Source: Shinisaurus crocodilurus
Taxonomy: Eukaryota > Chordata > Lepidosauria > Squamata > Shinisauridae
Length of the DNA stretch: 64,000 nt
Assembly (NCBI GenBank): GCA_021292165.1
Contig: CM037876.1
Span: forward strand, 110,055,379-110,119,378
Direction of reading: 5' to 3'
In this document: positions 49,790 through 59,605 of the stretch, in pieces
Numbering within the stretch: position 1 is the first letter of the stretch
Layout: each line of letters opens with the position of its first letter
Translations under genes and position numbers: made by a program
The notes under the pieces: generated by a model
The model's database searches: none
What the model saw: only the letters and a program-made list of their open reading frames with translations
What the model was told of the DNA's origin: nothing

Positions 49790-50045
49790 CTTTGTGTGTC
49801 AAGTACAATTTGCCTGCTGTGGCTGAATTGCAATACTTGCAATTGAAACATTTGTTAGGATCTAGGTTTGGCCCTGCCGCTTTTTACAGCTTCAGAGTCG
49901 CCTTCGCTATTGGAAGCACATACTGAGGCTGATCAGTTATATTGACCCATGATCCATGTTGATAAATACCTATTACTGGTGAATAAATATGATACACAGG
50001 CTCTTAAGCAGGAATGGAGTCAGTAACTGGACTGCCCCATTTTGC
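49790..50045 (+). mobile_element. L1 ORF2 remnant, left part
   Basis: Broken translation with an ISYIDP…RNGVSNWTAPF-type series, continued at 54881 after the copia insertion. Stops are frequent. Confidence 0.6.
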
Positions 50046-50405
50046 TGTCGGGTTTAGTGTGGGGTGCAGAAGTGAATGGAGTGCAAAACATCTCCTGACT
50101 TAGATTCAAGGTGACTATACGTCATGGTCTGATAACAAGTTTGCAAGTCAACAAGTTATGTAATTATTGCGTAACCGTTGTATAACCCTCCTATTGTTTA
50201 TAGTTGAATACTATAAAGTAGGGGTGAGCACGGTGTAGTGCTACCATCTTTACGAACCTCTCTTCTGCGTGTGACGCCTTAATCTCGTAAGAGTCTTACA
50301 ATTGAATAAACACTTTACTATCAATACATTGCTTTTGCTTTCTTCCTTCCGTGCGTAATACTAAGAGTTAAGCGGGCAAAGCTTTTACTCTGGTTTACTC
50401 TAACA
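50046..50405 (+). repeat. 5' LTR of second copia
   Basis: Contains a TATA-like 'actataaagtagg' and the AATAAA signal in 'ttgaataaacac', consistent with promoter and polyadenylation in the LTR. Confidence 0.93.
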
Positions 50406-50407
50406 TC

Positions 50408-50424
50408 GGTTATGGGCCCAGGCG
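50408..50424 (+). promoter_or_regulatory. Primer-binding site, internal tRNA-iMet type
   Basis: GGTTATGGGCCCAG two bases after the LTR is a perfect complement of the anticodon stem-loop region of vertebrate initiator tRNA-Met as I know it. Confidence 0.82.
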
Positions 50425-50553
50425 AGGATAAGAAAGGCAATGTTTATAGTGAATGTTTATGATTGATGAATGCTGTTTGTGCAGTTTGGCATGCTAGAGC
50501 TTTGATAACAGCGGCTCGGATTACAGCACTCCTTTGACTGAAAGTACAGCAGA

Positions 50554-51906
50554 ATGGCAGAAGAACGCAAAGACAGAGGCTTCACTTTTCCACAGCTGAC
50601 AGATCATAATTTCTCAATATGGTCTCAGCGTATGGAAGCACACTTACGCATGGACAATATATGGCATGCTGTAACAGATGATCCACCAGCGCAAATGACG
50701 GCTGCATGGACAACTGCTAATCAAAAAGCAAGTGCTCTAATAACTATGGGTGTCTCTGATGAGCAGCTGGTGAATGTTCGAGCACCACGAACTGCTAAAC
50801 TCAAGTGGGAGGCACTACGAGCTATTCATCTCCGGCGGGAGACTGGATCTACAGTTGTTTTCTTTAAGAAGCTATATCGGGCTGAGCTAACCAAGGATGG
50901 TGACGTATGTGCTCATTTACGGCATCTGAGGTTGCTGCGTGACGAATTGTTATCTCGAGGAGTCGAGATACCGGATTTACAATTCTGTTATGTTGTTCTC
51001 AGCAGTTTGGATGTTTCCTTTGAAGGCATCGCTTCTCAGCTGGCAGCAATCCCAGCAGCACAGCTGACCGTGGAACTGATTCAGGCGAGGCTTATGGCGG
51101 AAGTGGATCGCCGTGTCGCTGCCAGTTACCATGGAGAGGAACAGAAAGCTGTACCAATCAGCAGGGGCGTGATTTCAGCTGAAGAATCAGCGGCAGCTTT
51201 AAAAGCAAAACGTTGCTTTTCTTGTGGGAAAATTGGACATTTTAAAAAAGATTGTAAAAAGAAAAACAAAGCTGGAAAACAGCAGGGGACTTCCAAGCCA
51301 ACCTCTGGGGCGAAAGCATTGTTGATTGAAACAGGCAAAACAAAGGGAACTTCTTACTTTGTTTTTGACAGCGGCGCTACCCGACACATGTGCAGAGATA
51401 GAAATTTGTTTACAACTTTTACTAAACAAAAGGGGAAGATTCATCTTGCCAATGGTCAGGTATTTGACAGTCATGGTTTTGGAACTGTATTTCTTGAGAG
51501 TTTGAACACAACAATCAAGAATGTGTTATTTGCCCCTGACTTATCAGAAAATTTACTGAGCATTTCTCAACTGACTAATCAAGGGTTTATTGTAAAATTC
51601 TCTGTAGCTAAATGTGAAATACTGAAAGATGGGAAAGTATTTTTGTTTGGAAAGCTACAAAATGGTTTGTTTCTTTTATCATACAGGGTTTGTAATGATG
51701 TAGAAGAAATAAAAGGGAGTAAGGTTTCTACTTCAAAGGTCAATGCTCCTGTACACGATAATTGCATACATGCTTACCATAGAATGTATGGGCATTTGAA
51801 TTTTCAGGCTGTGAAGAAAATGCAGACAATGGTTGAAGGTATGCATTTGCAAAAGTGTAATTTTCACATGAAATGTATTTCTTGTGCGCAACACAAGGTA
51901 AAGTAA
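50554..51906 (+). CDS. Copia gag-protease-integrase start (second family)
   Basis: Starts MAEERKDRGF at a clear ATG. UBN2-type gag (LTDHNFSIWSQRMEAHLRM), zinc knuckle C-F-S-C…H…C (CX2CX4HX4C), protease FDSGATRHM, then LLSISQLTNQGF and the integrase zinc domain H…H…C…C. It ends at a TAA (51904-51906) within integrase. The same frame continues afterwards. Confidence 0.93.
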   Translation: MAEERKDRGFTFPQLTDHNFSIWSQRMEAHLRMDNIWHAVTDDPPAQMTAAWTTANQKASALITMGVSDEQLVNVRAPRTAKLKWEALRAIHLRRETGSTVVFFKKLYRAELTKDGDVCAHLRHLRLLRDELLSRGVEIPDLQFCYVVLSSLDVSFEGIASQLAAIPAAQLTVELIQARLMAEVDRRVAASYHGEEQKAVPISRGVISAEESAAALKAKRCFSCGKIGHFKKDCKKKNKAGKQQGTSKPTSGAKALLIETGKTKGTSYFVFDSGATRHMCRDRNLFTTFTKQKGKIHLANGQVFDSHGFGTVFLESLNTTIKNVLFAPDLSENLLSISQLTNQGFIVKFSVAKCEILKDGKVFLFGKLQNGLFLLSYRVCNDVEEIKGSKVSTSKVNAPVHDNCIHAYHRMYGHLNFQAVKKMQTMVEGMHLQKCNFHMKCISCAQHKVK

Positions 51907-53247
51907 GCACCTAAAGGTAAGCAAACTGGGAGACAAGCTGAAAAACCATTTCAGTTTGTTCATGGTGATCTAGTGGGTCCTCTGACAGTTTCCAGAGGAG
52001 GGGCACGCTACTTCATGGTGTTGGTTGATCAATACACGAGATACACGTTTGTTTACATGCTAGCAAATAAAGCTGAAGCATTGGACAGATTCCAGGAATA
52101 TTGTGCTTGGGTGGAAAACAAGCATAATACCCATGTCACCTGTTTCTTTACAGATATGGGAGGGGAGTTCAATTCAGCGCAATTTGACGCATTTCTAACT
52201 AAACGTGGTATTGAACACATGGTTGCCAGTCCACGCTCACCTTGGCAAAACGGATTGTGTGAGAGACAAAATCAGACACTGTTACATGGATTGAAATGTC
52301 TTTTAACTGATGCTAATTTGGATGATGTGTTTTGGGCAGAAGCACTGAATTGTTTCAATTATGTACACAATAGAAGTTTCAGTTCTGTGTTGAATTGTAC
52401 ACCTTATGAGAAGCTGTATAACAAGAAACCTACTGTGAAACACTTCAAGATTTTTGGGTCTGATATGTGGGTGCACACACCTCAGAGTCAGAAGCTAGGA
52501 AAAAGAGGCTTGCATGGGATTTTTCTAGGATATGAGAAAGGTGCATATCGTGTTCTCATGTCTGACACCCAGACTGTAAGGTTGTCTAGAAGTGTTGAGT
52601 ATAATGCTAATTGGGAAAAGGTTGGGATTTTTCAACCCTATTCTGTAGGCACTACTGATCCTGAGGATTCAGGTTCAGAGTCAGATTCAGAAACAGAATC
52701 AGAATACAAAAGCATTAAAAGTACTCCAAGACAGTCAGGTGAATCTGACTCCTCTGATACTGAAACACCACATGGTTCAGAGGATGAAACTGAACAGAAA
52801 CCATTATTCACCATTGGTGCAAGTTCATTGAAACAGGAAACTGATAGTTCTGATGAGGAAAGAAAAAGGTTGCGTAGATCAAAACGTCCTACAAAACAAC
52901 CTGTGAGATATCAGGATGAATTTGCAGGAAAAGCCATTTTTGAACCTCAGAGTTACAAGGAGGTAGAGAAATTATCTGCTAAGGAAGCTACACCATGGCT
53001 TCAGGCTATGCAAGCTGAGTTAAATTCTTTGGATAAGAACAAAACATGGAAGCTGGTAAAGAAACAGCCATCCATGAAAATAATTGATAGCAGATGGATT
53101 TTTAAAGTGAAAACTGACCACACCGGAAAGGTGGCACGTCACAAAGCGAGATTGGTTGCACGTGGTTTTGCGCAAATTGAGGGTTTGGATTACCACGAGG
53201 TATTTGCACCTACAATTCGCTTTGAAACAATCAAGACTGATGTTTAA
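51907..53247 (+). pseudogene. Copia integrase core and RT start (second family)
   Basis: Same frame as the preceding ORF after its stop. The integrase catalytic residues lie in HGDLVGP, FFTDMGGEF and NGLCERQNQTL. An acidic Ser/Glu spacer leads to [17 protein letters not shown] and the RT start (WIFKVKTDHTGKVARHK). It ends at 53247 because a one-base surplus near 53233 shifts the frame. Confidence 0.9.
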
Positions 53248-54475
53248 GATTGCTGCTGAGAGAAATCTGAATATTTCACATTTGGATGTTACCACAGCGT
53301 TCTTGTATGGTCAATTGTCTGAGGACATTTACATGCAACCACCGGATGGTGTTGCTGTGAAAAAAGACGTGGTTTGTCATTTACAGAAGTCTTTGTATGG
53401 ACTTAAACAATCAGCACGGTGCTGGAATTCTGTTTTAACTAAAACACTGCTGGATTTGGGATTTGCACAGGGAGTGGCAGATCAATGTTTGTTTGTTAAA
53501 CAGGAACAGGGACATAAACTGTATGTACTTTGTTATGTTGATGATTTGCTGCTTTTCTGGGAAGACAAAAAGCAATATGATAAACTGATACTGGATTTGA
53601 AATCTCATTTTGAATTGAAATTGCTTGGCAATGTGACCAACTATCTCTCAATTGAAGTGGAAAGGGATAAAGAAGGCAGTATTTTGCTTCATCAAACCAG
53701 GAAAATCATGGATGTGATTGAAAAGCTGCATTTGGAGCATGCTAACTCGGTAGATACTCCAATGGTTGTTGATTTTCAAGCACATGCTGATGGAAAACAG
53801 TTTGAGCATGCAACACTGTACAGAAGCATATTGGGACAGCTAAGTTTCATTGCACATGCAACAAGGCCTGATATTGCTGTCAGTGTGAACCTATTGAGTA
53901 GGCAAACTGTTAACCCCACAGAACATGCTTGGAAAGCTCTGAAAAGAGTTGTGCGTTATCTGAAGGGAACATTGCACTTCAGACTACGTTTCACATCTCA
54001 AAACACAGGTGGCTTACAGATTCATGCAGATGCCAGTTTTGGTAGTGATAGTAAGGACAACAAAAGCACCTCTGGAGTTTGTTATTGTTATAATAATGCA
54101 TTGTTTGATTGGGCTTGCAAGAAACAATCTACTGTAAGTTTGAGTTCAACTGAAGCTGAACTAAATGCATTGAATTATGCCATTGTAAATCTTGAATGGT
54201 TATTGCAATTGTTTAAAGATGTTGGAATTGATGTGGAAAAACCTATCACAGTTTTTCAGGACAACCAAGCCAGTATTGCTATTTTGAAAACAGATAGCAA
54301 TAAACAAAGAACAAAGTATTTGCAGATAAAATTGAGTCATGCAAAGGAATACATCAGAAGTGGTCTGATGCGAGTTCAGTTCCTGGCTGGTAGAGATATC
54401 CCAGCAGATCTCTTGTCAAAGCCAATTGGAAAAGAACAGCACCAGAAGCTGACAAAACTGTTGCTGTTGTATTAG
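53230..54475 (+). pseudogene. Copia RT-RNase H (second family)
   Basis: Continues in the next frame: AAERNLNISHLDVTTAFLYG, YGLKQSARCWN, YVDDLLLF (RT catalytic pair), then RNase H with HADASFGSD, SSTEAEL and QDNQASI. The domain is otherwise open to its stop. Confidence 0.9.
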
Positions 54476-54515
54476 ATGGATACCACGTTCTACACCTACA
54501 CTAAACGCAGGGGGA

Positions 54516-54875
54516 TGTTGGGTTTAGTGTGGGGTGCAGAAGTGAATGGAGTGCAAAACATCTCCTGACTTAGATTCAAGGTGACTATACGTCATGGTCT
54601 GATAACAAGTTTGCAAGTCAACAAGTTATGTAATTATTGCGTAACCGTTGTATAACCCTCCTATTGTTTATAGTTGAATACTATAAAGTAGGGGTGAGCA
54701 CGGTGTAGTGCTACCATCTTTACGAACCTCTCTTCTGCGTGTGACGCCTTAATCTCGTAAGAGTCTTACAATTGAATAAACACTTTACTATCAATACATT
54801 GCTTTTGCTTTCTTCCTTCCGTGCGTAATACTAAGAGTTAAGCGGGCAAAGCTTTTACTCTGGTTTACTCTAACA
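54516..54875 (+). repeat. 3' LTR of second copia
   Basis: Preceded by the purine tract 'gcaggggga' and followed by TTTGC. Confidence 0.93.
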
Positions 54876-54880
54876 TTTGC

Positions 54881-55408
54881 CTCATCAATGGATTGCCGCT
54901 TTAGCATCTCTAACTGAAGCATCTGTGGATCTCAGGTTATGTCTTATTCAGCAAAAACTCTTGTTCTATTGCACACCACAAAGTCTCCTTAATAATGGTT
55001 TGTCTAAGTTGGCTAGTTGCTAGAGGTGTGACACATCTAATGCTTCTTTTAACCATAGGTTTTGACAATGCCCAATAGTTGCCTCTTTTTGGGAGGAAGT
55101 TATTATAAACTTTGTATTGGAACACTCTTTAATATTGACTGATGTATGTGCCCTCTTAAATTATCTACCTGCTTCCTGGAAGTTAATGCACTCCATGCAA
55201 ATGAATTCTCTGTGCCCTTTTAACAGCTAAAAGACTGATATTACAACATTGGAAAGATAAACACTCACCTCCTATAATGCAATTGAGGACCTAATGACTC
55301 TTTCAACATTTGAAGAGGTGGTATATATCCTCACTTGCAAATTCATACATATATGGATATTTGGTCTGCCTTCGTTGAAGTTTCTGTATAATTCTTAGAA
55401 AGCTGTAT

Positions 55409-55410
<2 letters not shown>
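54881..55410 (+). mobile_element. L1 ORF2 C-terminal remnant, right part
   Basis: Pieces such as CPIVASFWEEVI, then AIEDLMTLSTFEEVVY and IWIFGLPSLKFLYNS match the end of L1 ORF2, with stops between. Confidence 0.68.

Positions 55411-55441
<31 letters not shown>
55411..55441. repeat. (CA)n microsatellite
   Basis: CA dinucleotides just after the L1 end. Confidence 0.9.
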
Positions 55442-55442
<1 letters not shown>

Positions 55443-55582
55443 TTCACATGCATGTATTGAAATTGATATATTCTGAACGATGTAGTTACATTTTTTCTTT
55501 TCATAGAATCATAGAAAAGTAGAGTTGGAAGGGGCCTACAAGGCCATCGAGTCCAACCCCCTGCTCAATGCAGGAATCTAGG

Positions 55583-57480
55583 TCAAAGCATCCCTGACAG
55601 ATGGCTGTCCAGCTGCACCTTGAATGCCTCCAGAGTGGGAGAGCCCACAACCTCCCTAGGTAGTTGATTCCATTGTCTTATTGCTCTGACAGTCAGGAAA
55701 TTTTTCCTGATGTTTAGGTGGAATCTAGGTTCCTGTAACTTGAGCCCATTATTCCGTGTCCTGCAAACTGGGATGATCGAGAAGAGATCTTTGCCCTCCT
55801 CTGTGTGACATCCCTTCAAATACTGGAAGAGTGCGATCATATCTCCCCTCAGTCTCCTCTTCTGAAGGCTAAACATGCCCAGTTCTTTCAGTCTCTCCTC
55901 ATAGGGCCTTGTTTCCAGTCCCTTTATCATCTTTGTTGCCCTCCTCTGAACCCTCTCCAGTTTGTCTACATCCTTCTGAAAGTGTGGTGCCCAGAACTGG
56001 ACGCAGTACTCAAGATGAGGCCTAACCAGTGCCGAGTAAAGGGGAATTATCACTTCCCGCGATTTGGAAGCTATACTTCTATTAATACAGCCCAAAATTG
56101 CATTTGCCTTCTTTGCAGCCACATCGCATTGCTGGCTCATATTCAGTTTGTGATCTACCACAATTCCAAGATCCTTCTCACTTGTAGTATTGTTGAGCCA
56201 AGTGTCCCCCATTCTGTAACTCTGCATTTGGTTTCCATTCCCTAGGTGCAGCACTTGGCATTTATCCCTATTAAATTTCATTCTGTTGTTTTCGGCCCAG
56301 CGCTCCAGTCTGTCGAGATCGCTTTGAATTTTGTTTCTTTCTTCCAGAGTATTAGCTGTTCCACCCAACTTTGTGTCATCTGCAAATTTGATAAGCATTC
56401 CCTGCACCTCTTCATCTAAGTCATTAATAAAAATGTTGAAGAGCACCGGGCCCAGGACCGAGCCCTGTGGTACCCCGCTCGTTACCTCTCCCCAGTTTGA
56501 GAAGGAACCATTGATAAGCACTCTTTGAGTCCGATTCTGTAGCCAATTGTGGATCCACCTGATAGTTGTTCCATCTAGCCCACTCTTAGCTAGCTTACTA
56601 ATCAGGATATCATGAGGCACTTTGTCGAAAGCTTTGCTGAAGTCCAGATATATAATGTCCACAGCATTCCCACAGTCCACAAGGGAGGTTACCCGATCAA
56701 AAAATGAGATCAGATTAGTCTGACAGGATTTGTTCTTGACAAATCCATGCTGGCTTCTAGTAATCACTGCATTGTTTTCAAGGTGCTTGCAGACTGACTT
56801 CTTTATAATCTGCTCAAAAATCTTCCCGGGGATTGATGTCAGACTGACTGGCCTATAGTTCCCAGGTTCCTTCTTCTTGCCCTTTTTGAAGATGGGAACA
56901 ACATTTGCCCTCCTCCAGTCGTCTGGCACTTCACCTGTCCTCCATGATTTCTCAAAGATAATAGACAGTGGTTCTGAGAGTTCTTCTGCCAGTTCCTTTA
57001 TTACTCTAGGATGCAGCTCATCAGGCCCTGGAGATTTAAACTCGTTCAGAGTAATCAGGTGCTCCTTGACCATTTGCCTATTAATCTCAAGCTGCAATCC
57101 TGCCCCTTCAGTCTGCACTTCAGGTTTGCCAGGGGGGTCATAGACCCTCTTTTGGGAGAAGACCGAGCCGAAGTAGGAATTGAACACTTCTGCCTTTTCT
57201 TTGTCTTCTGTTATCAATTTGCCATCCTCATTGCGTAGTTGAACCACCAGTTCTTTCTTCTGTCTTTTACTGTGCATGTATCTGAAGAAAGCTTTTTTGT
57301 TGCTTTTAGCATTCCTCGCTAACCTTAGCTCATTCTCAGCTTTAGCCTTCCTGACACTATTCCTGCAGTTCTGTGCTACCTGCCTGTACTCTTCACTTGT
57401 AGCCTGTCCTTCCTTCCACTTCCTATACGTGTCCTTTTTTGTTTTCAGGTCGTCTTTGAGTTTATTGTGAAGCCACATTG
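55583..57480 (-). CDS. CR1 ORF2, reverse transcriptase part
   Basis: Reverse transcriptase with YRPVSLTSIPGKIFE, IIYLDFSKAFDKVPH, GVPQGSVLGPVLFN and [10 protein letters not shown] (FADD catalytic site), then the C-terminal domain with SFSNWGE-type and ECVQFWAPHF-type blocks (residues HLEYCVQFWAPHF). The frame stays open to the stop near 55583. Homology begins at WLHNKLKDDLKTKKDTY, near 57480. Confidence 0.95.
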
Positions 57481-58452
57481 GCTTCTTCTGTTGCCCTCTG
57501 CCTTTTTCCTTTTGGGAATTGTTTGCAATTGTGCCTTTAAAATTTCCTTTTTTAAAAACTCCCACCCCTCCTGGGCTCCCTTTCTCGTGAGAGTCACTTG
57601 CCATGGGATCTTACTAATCATTGTTCTGAGTTTGTTAAAATTGGCTTTCCTAAAATCCAGGGTACGTGTTTGGCTACACTCAGCTTTTGCTTCCGTTAGA
57701 ATCAAGAACTCAAGTATAACATGGTCACTTTCCCCCAGAGTTCCCGAAACTGCCACTTTATCCACTAACTCGTCTCTGTTGGTTAGAATCAGGTCAAGGA
57801 TAGCCGATCCTCTAGTTCCTTCCTCCACTTTCTGTAGGAGGAAGTTATCAGCAGCACAGCTCAGGAATTTCTTGGAGGGGCCATGTTTGGCTGAAAAAGT
57901 CTCCCAACAGATATCAGGGAAATTGAAGTCTCCCATTACTACCACATCGTGCCTCCTTGAAACACTGGCAATTTGTTTTTCAAAAGTTCCATCCTCGTCT
58001 TCTCCTTGATTGGGTGGTCGGTAGTAGACTCCAACCGCCATGTTCGTTTTATTCTTTGCCCCCTTTATTTTAACCCAGATGCTCTCAATGGGGCTGCCAA
58101 GCTCCTCTTCCTGTATCTCTGTGCAGAGATACGTATTTTTAACATACAGTGCAACTCCACCTCCCTTTCTGTTGCTTCTGTTCCTTTTGAACAAGTTATA
58201 CCCTTCAATTGCTGTATTCCAGTCATGGGAGTCATCCCACCAGGTTTCAGTTATCCCTATCAAGTCGTACTTGCCCTCATGTATCAAGAGTTCAAGTTCG
58301 TCTTGTTTGTTGCCCATACTCTGGGCATTAGTATAAAGACATCGAAGACTATGTGCTTTATAGTCCGACTTTCCCCCTACATTTTGTGGTAGACTATCAA
58401 TGGGCACCGCTGGAGCTGTTCTCTCCATTGTGGCATAGAGGCCTTCTTCCAT
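57445..58452 (-). CDS. CR1 ORF2, endonuclease part
   Basis: AP-like endonuclease with LYTNAQSMGNKQDEL, LIGITETWW, GVYYRPPNQ, VVMGDFNFPDICW, ILDLILTNRD and ESDHVILEF, covering all catalytic blocks. A one-base frame change near 57475-57485 separates it from the RT part. Otherwise ORF2 would be continuous. Confidence 0.94.
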   Translation of the reverse strand: MEEGLYATMERTAPAVPIDSLPQNVGGKSDYKAHSLRCLYTNAQSMGNKQDELELLIHEGKYDLIGITETWWDDSHDWNTAIEGYNLFKRNRSNRKGGGVALYVKNTYLCTEIQEEELGSPIESIWVKIKGAKNKTNMAVGVYYRPPNQGEDEDGTFEKQIASVSRRHDVVVMGDFNFPDICWETFSAKHGPSKKFLSCAADNFLLQKVEEGTRGSAILDLILTNRDELVDKVAVSGTLGESDHVILEFLILTEAKAECSQTRTLDFRKANFNKLRTMISKIPWQVTLTRKGAQEGWEFLKKEILKAQLQTIPKRKKAEGNRRSQCGFTINSKTT

Positions 58453-58490
58453 TGGTACCCCCGAGTTTATGTCTCCCTCCCCTGTTGGAT

Positions 58491-59519
58491 TCAGTTTAAA
58501 GCCCTCCTGATTAAGTTCCTCATGCTGTGGCCAAACACATTCTTCCCAGTCCTTGTGAGGTGCAACCCATCCTTTGCCAGCAGTCCATCTTCCAGGAAGT
58601 GTAGCCCGTGGTCCCAGAATCCAAATCCCTCACGTCGGCTCCACCTTCGTAGCCAGTCATTCACTCGGAGTATTTTTCTTTCCCTTTCTATGCCTCTTCC
58701 AAGTACTGGAAGGATGGATGAGAAAACTATCTGGGCCCCGAAGTTCTTGAGTTCCCTTCCCAGCTCTTCAAAGTCTGCCGTGATTTCTTTGTAACTCCGC
58801 TTGGCAGTATCATTTGTACCCACGTGGAAGAGAAGAAAGGGGTATGTGTCGGTGGGCTGCATGAGCCTCGGCAGCTGCTCTGACACATCCTTAATCCGTG
58901 CTCCGGGGAGACAGCACACCTGGCGAGTCCATGGGTCTTCGCGACATACTTTGGCTTCGATCCCCCGCAGGAGGGAGTCTCCCACTATGAGTACTCTTCT
59001 CTTCCTCTTGCTGTAGGCCTTGGCTTGATTGCCTCCACTCGACTGACCCTCAGCCTCTTGCTCGCTATCACGTTGGGTGCCCGGTAATCCGTCCTCTGCA
59101 GGCTGTCCTCTGCTCTCGTCCTCAAGTACATGGAAGCGGTTCCATAGCTCCACTGCTTCCACAGGCGCAGAGTGTCTTGTAGTTCTTGTGCTCCTAACAG
59201 TCACCCTTTTCCAGGGAGTTCCCCCTGTGTTATTTTCCCTTGCCTCAGCAGTCTCCGACTCCGCCTCATCCTGCCGTTGCCCTTCTGGCTCCTGTACTGT
59301 GCTTTGGTGCTGTAGATCCACCGTTCTGTCTAAGAACTCCTCGCTTTCTCTTATGCTCCTGAGGGTTGACACTTGCTGCTCCAGTCCTCTGACCTTTTCT
59401 TCCAACAGTGTGACCAGCTTGCACTTGTTGCACGTGTAGGCCATGTCGATCTCCGGCAGGAAAACAAACATAGCACACCCCTTGCAGGTCACCACCACTG
59501 CTGAGTCCTTTCCTTCCAT
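58491..59519 (-). CDS. CR1 ORF1, zinc/coiled-coil and SGNH esterase protein
   Basis: 342 residues. The N-terminus has paired Cys (CKGC and CNKC) followed by a coil (LEEKVRGLEQQVSTL). The C-terminal half is an SGNH/GDSL esterase: VLIVGDSLLRG (Ser), HVGTNDTAK (Gly-Asn), and DGLHLT (Asp/His). ORF1 esterases are known in CR1 elements. It ends 38 nt before ORF2 starts. Confidence 0.93.
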   Translation of the reverse strand: MEGKDSAVVVTCKGCAMFVFLPEIDMAYTCNKCKLVTLLEEKVRGLEQQVSTLRSIRESEEFLDRTVDLQHQSTVQEPEGQRQDEAESETAEARENNTGGTPWKRVTVRSTRTTRHSAPVEAVELWNRFHVLEDESRGQPAEDGLPGTQRDSEQEAEGQSSGGNQAKAYSKRKRRVLIVGDSLLRGIEAKVCREDPWTRQVCCLPGARIKDVSEQLPRLMQPTDTYPFLLFHVGTNDTAKRSYKEITADFEELGRELKNFGAQIVFSSILPVLGRGIERERKILRVNDWLRRWSRREGFGFWDHGLHFLEDGLLAKDGLHLTRTGKNVFGHSMRNLIRRALN

Positions 59520-59541
59520 AGTGCTCGGTTTCTGTCTTCCT

Positions 59542-59544
<3 letters not shown>

Positions 59545-59575
<31 letters not shown>
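59545..59575 (-). repeat. 31-nt A run before CR1 ORF1
   Basis: A pure T run on the plus strand, so A in the element's sense. It ends 25 nt upstream of the ORF1 ATG. Confidence 0.9.
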
Positions 59576-59577
<2 letters not shown>

Positions 59578-59605
59578 GGACCTCCCCCTTGACCTCCCCT
59601 GCCGA

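Larger units (their letters stand above)
50046..54875 (+). mobile_element. Ty1/copia element, second family, with paired LTRs
   Basis: A 4830-bp element with 360-bp LTRs differing by one base as read by eye (TGTCGGG versus TGTTGGG), TG…CA ends and the 5-bp duplication TTTGC (50041-50045, 54876-54880). It has gag, protease, integrase, RT and RNase H in the usual copia order. One in-frame stop and one frameshift interrupt the polyprotein. It is only distantly similar in protein to the array at 34654. Confidence 0.95.

Noticed and set aside
55805..56245. 146-codon plus-strand frame and others to 59439
   Set aside because: Antisense shadows of CR1 ORF2 and ORF1.
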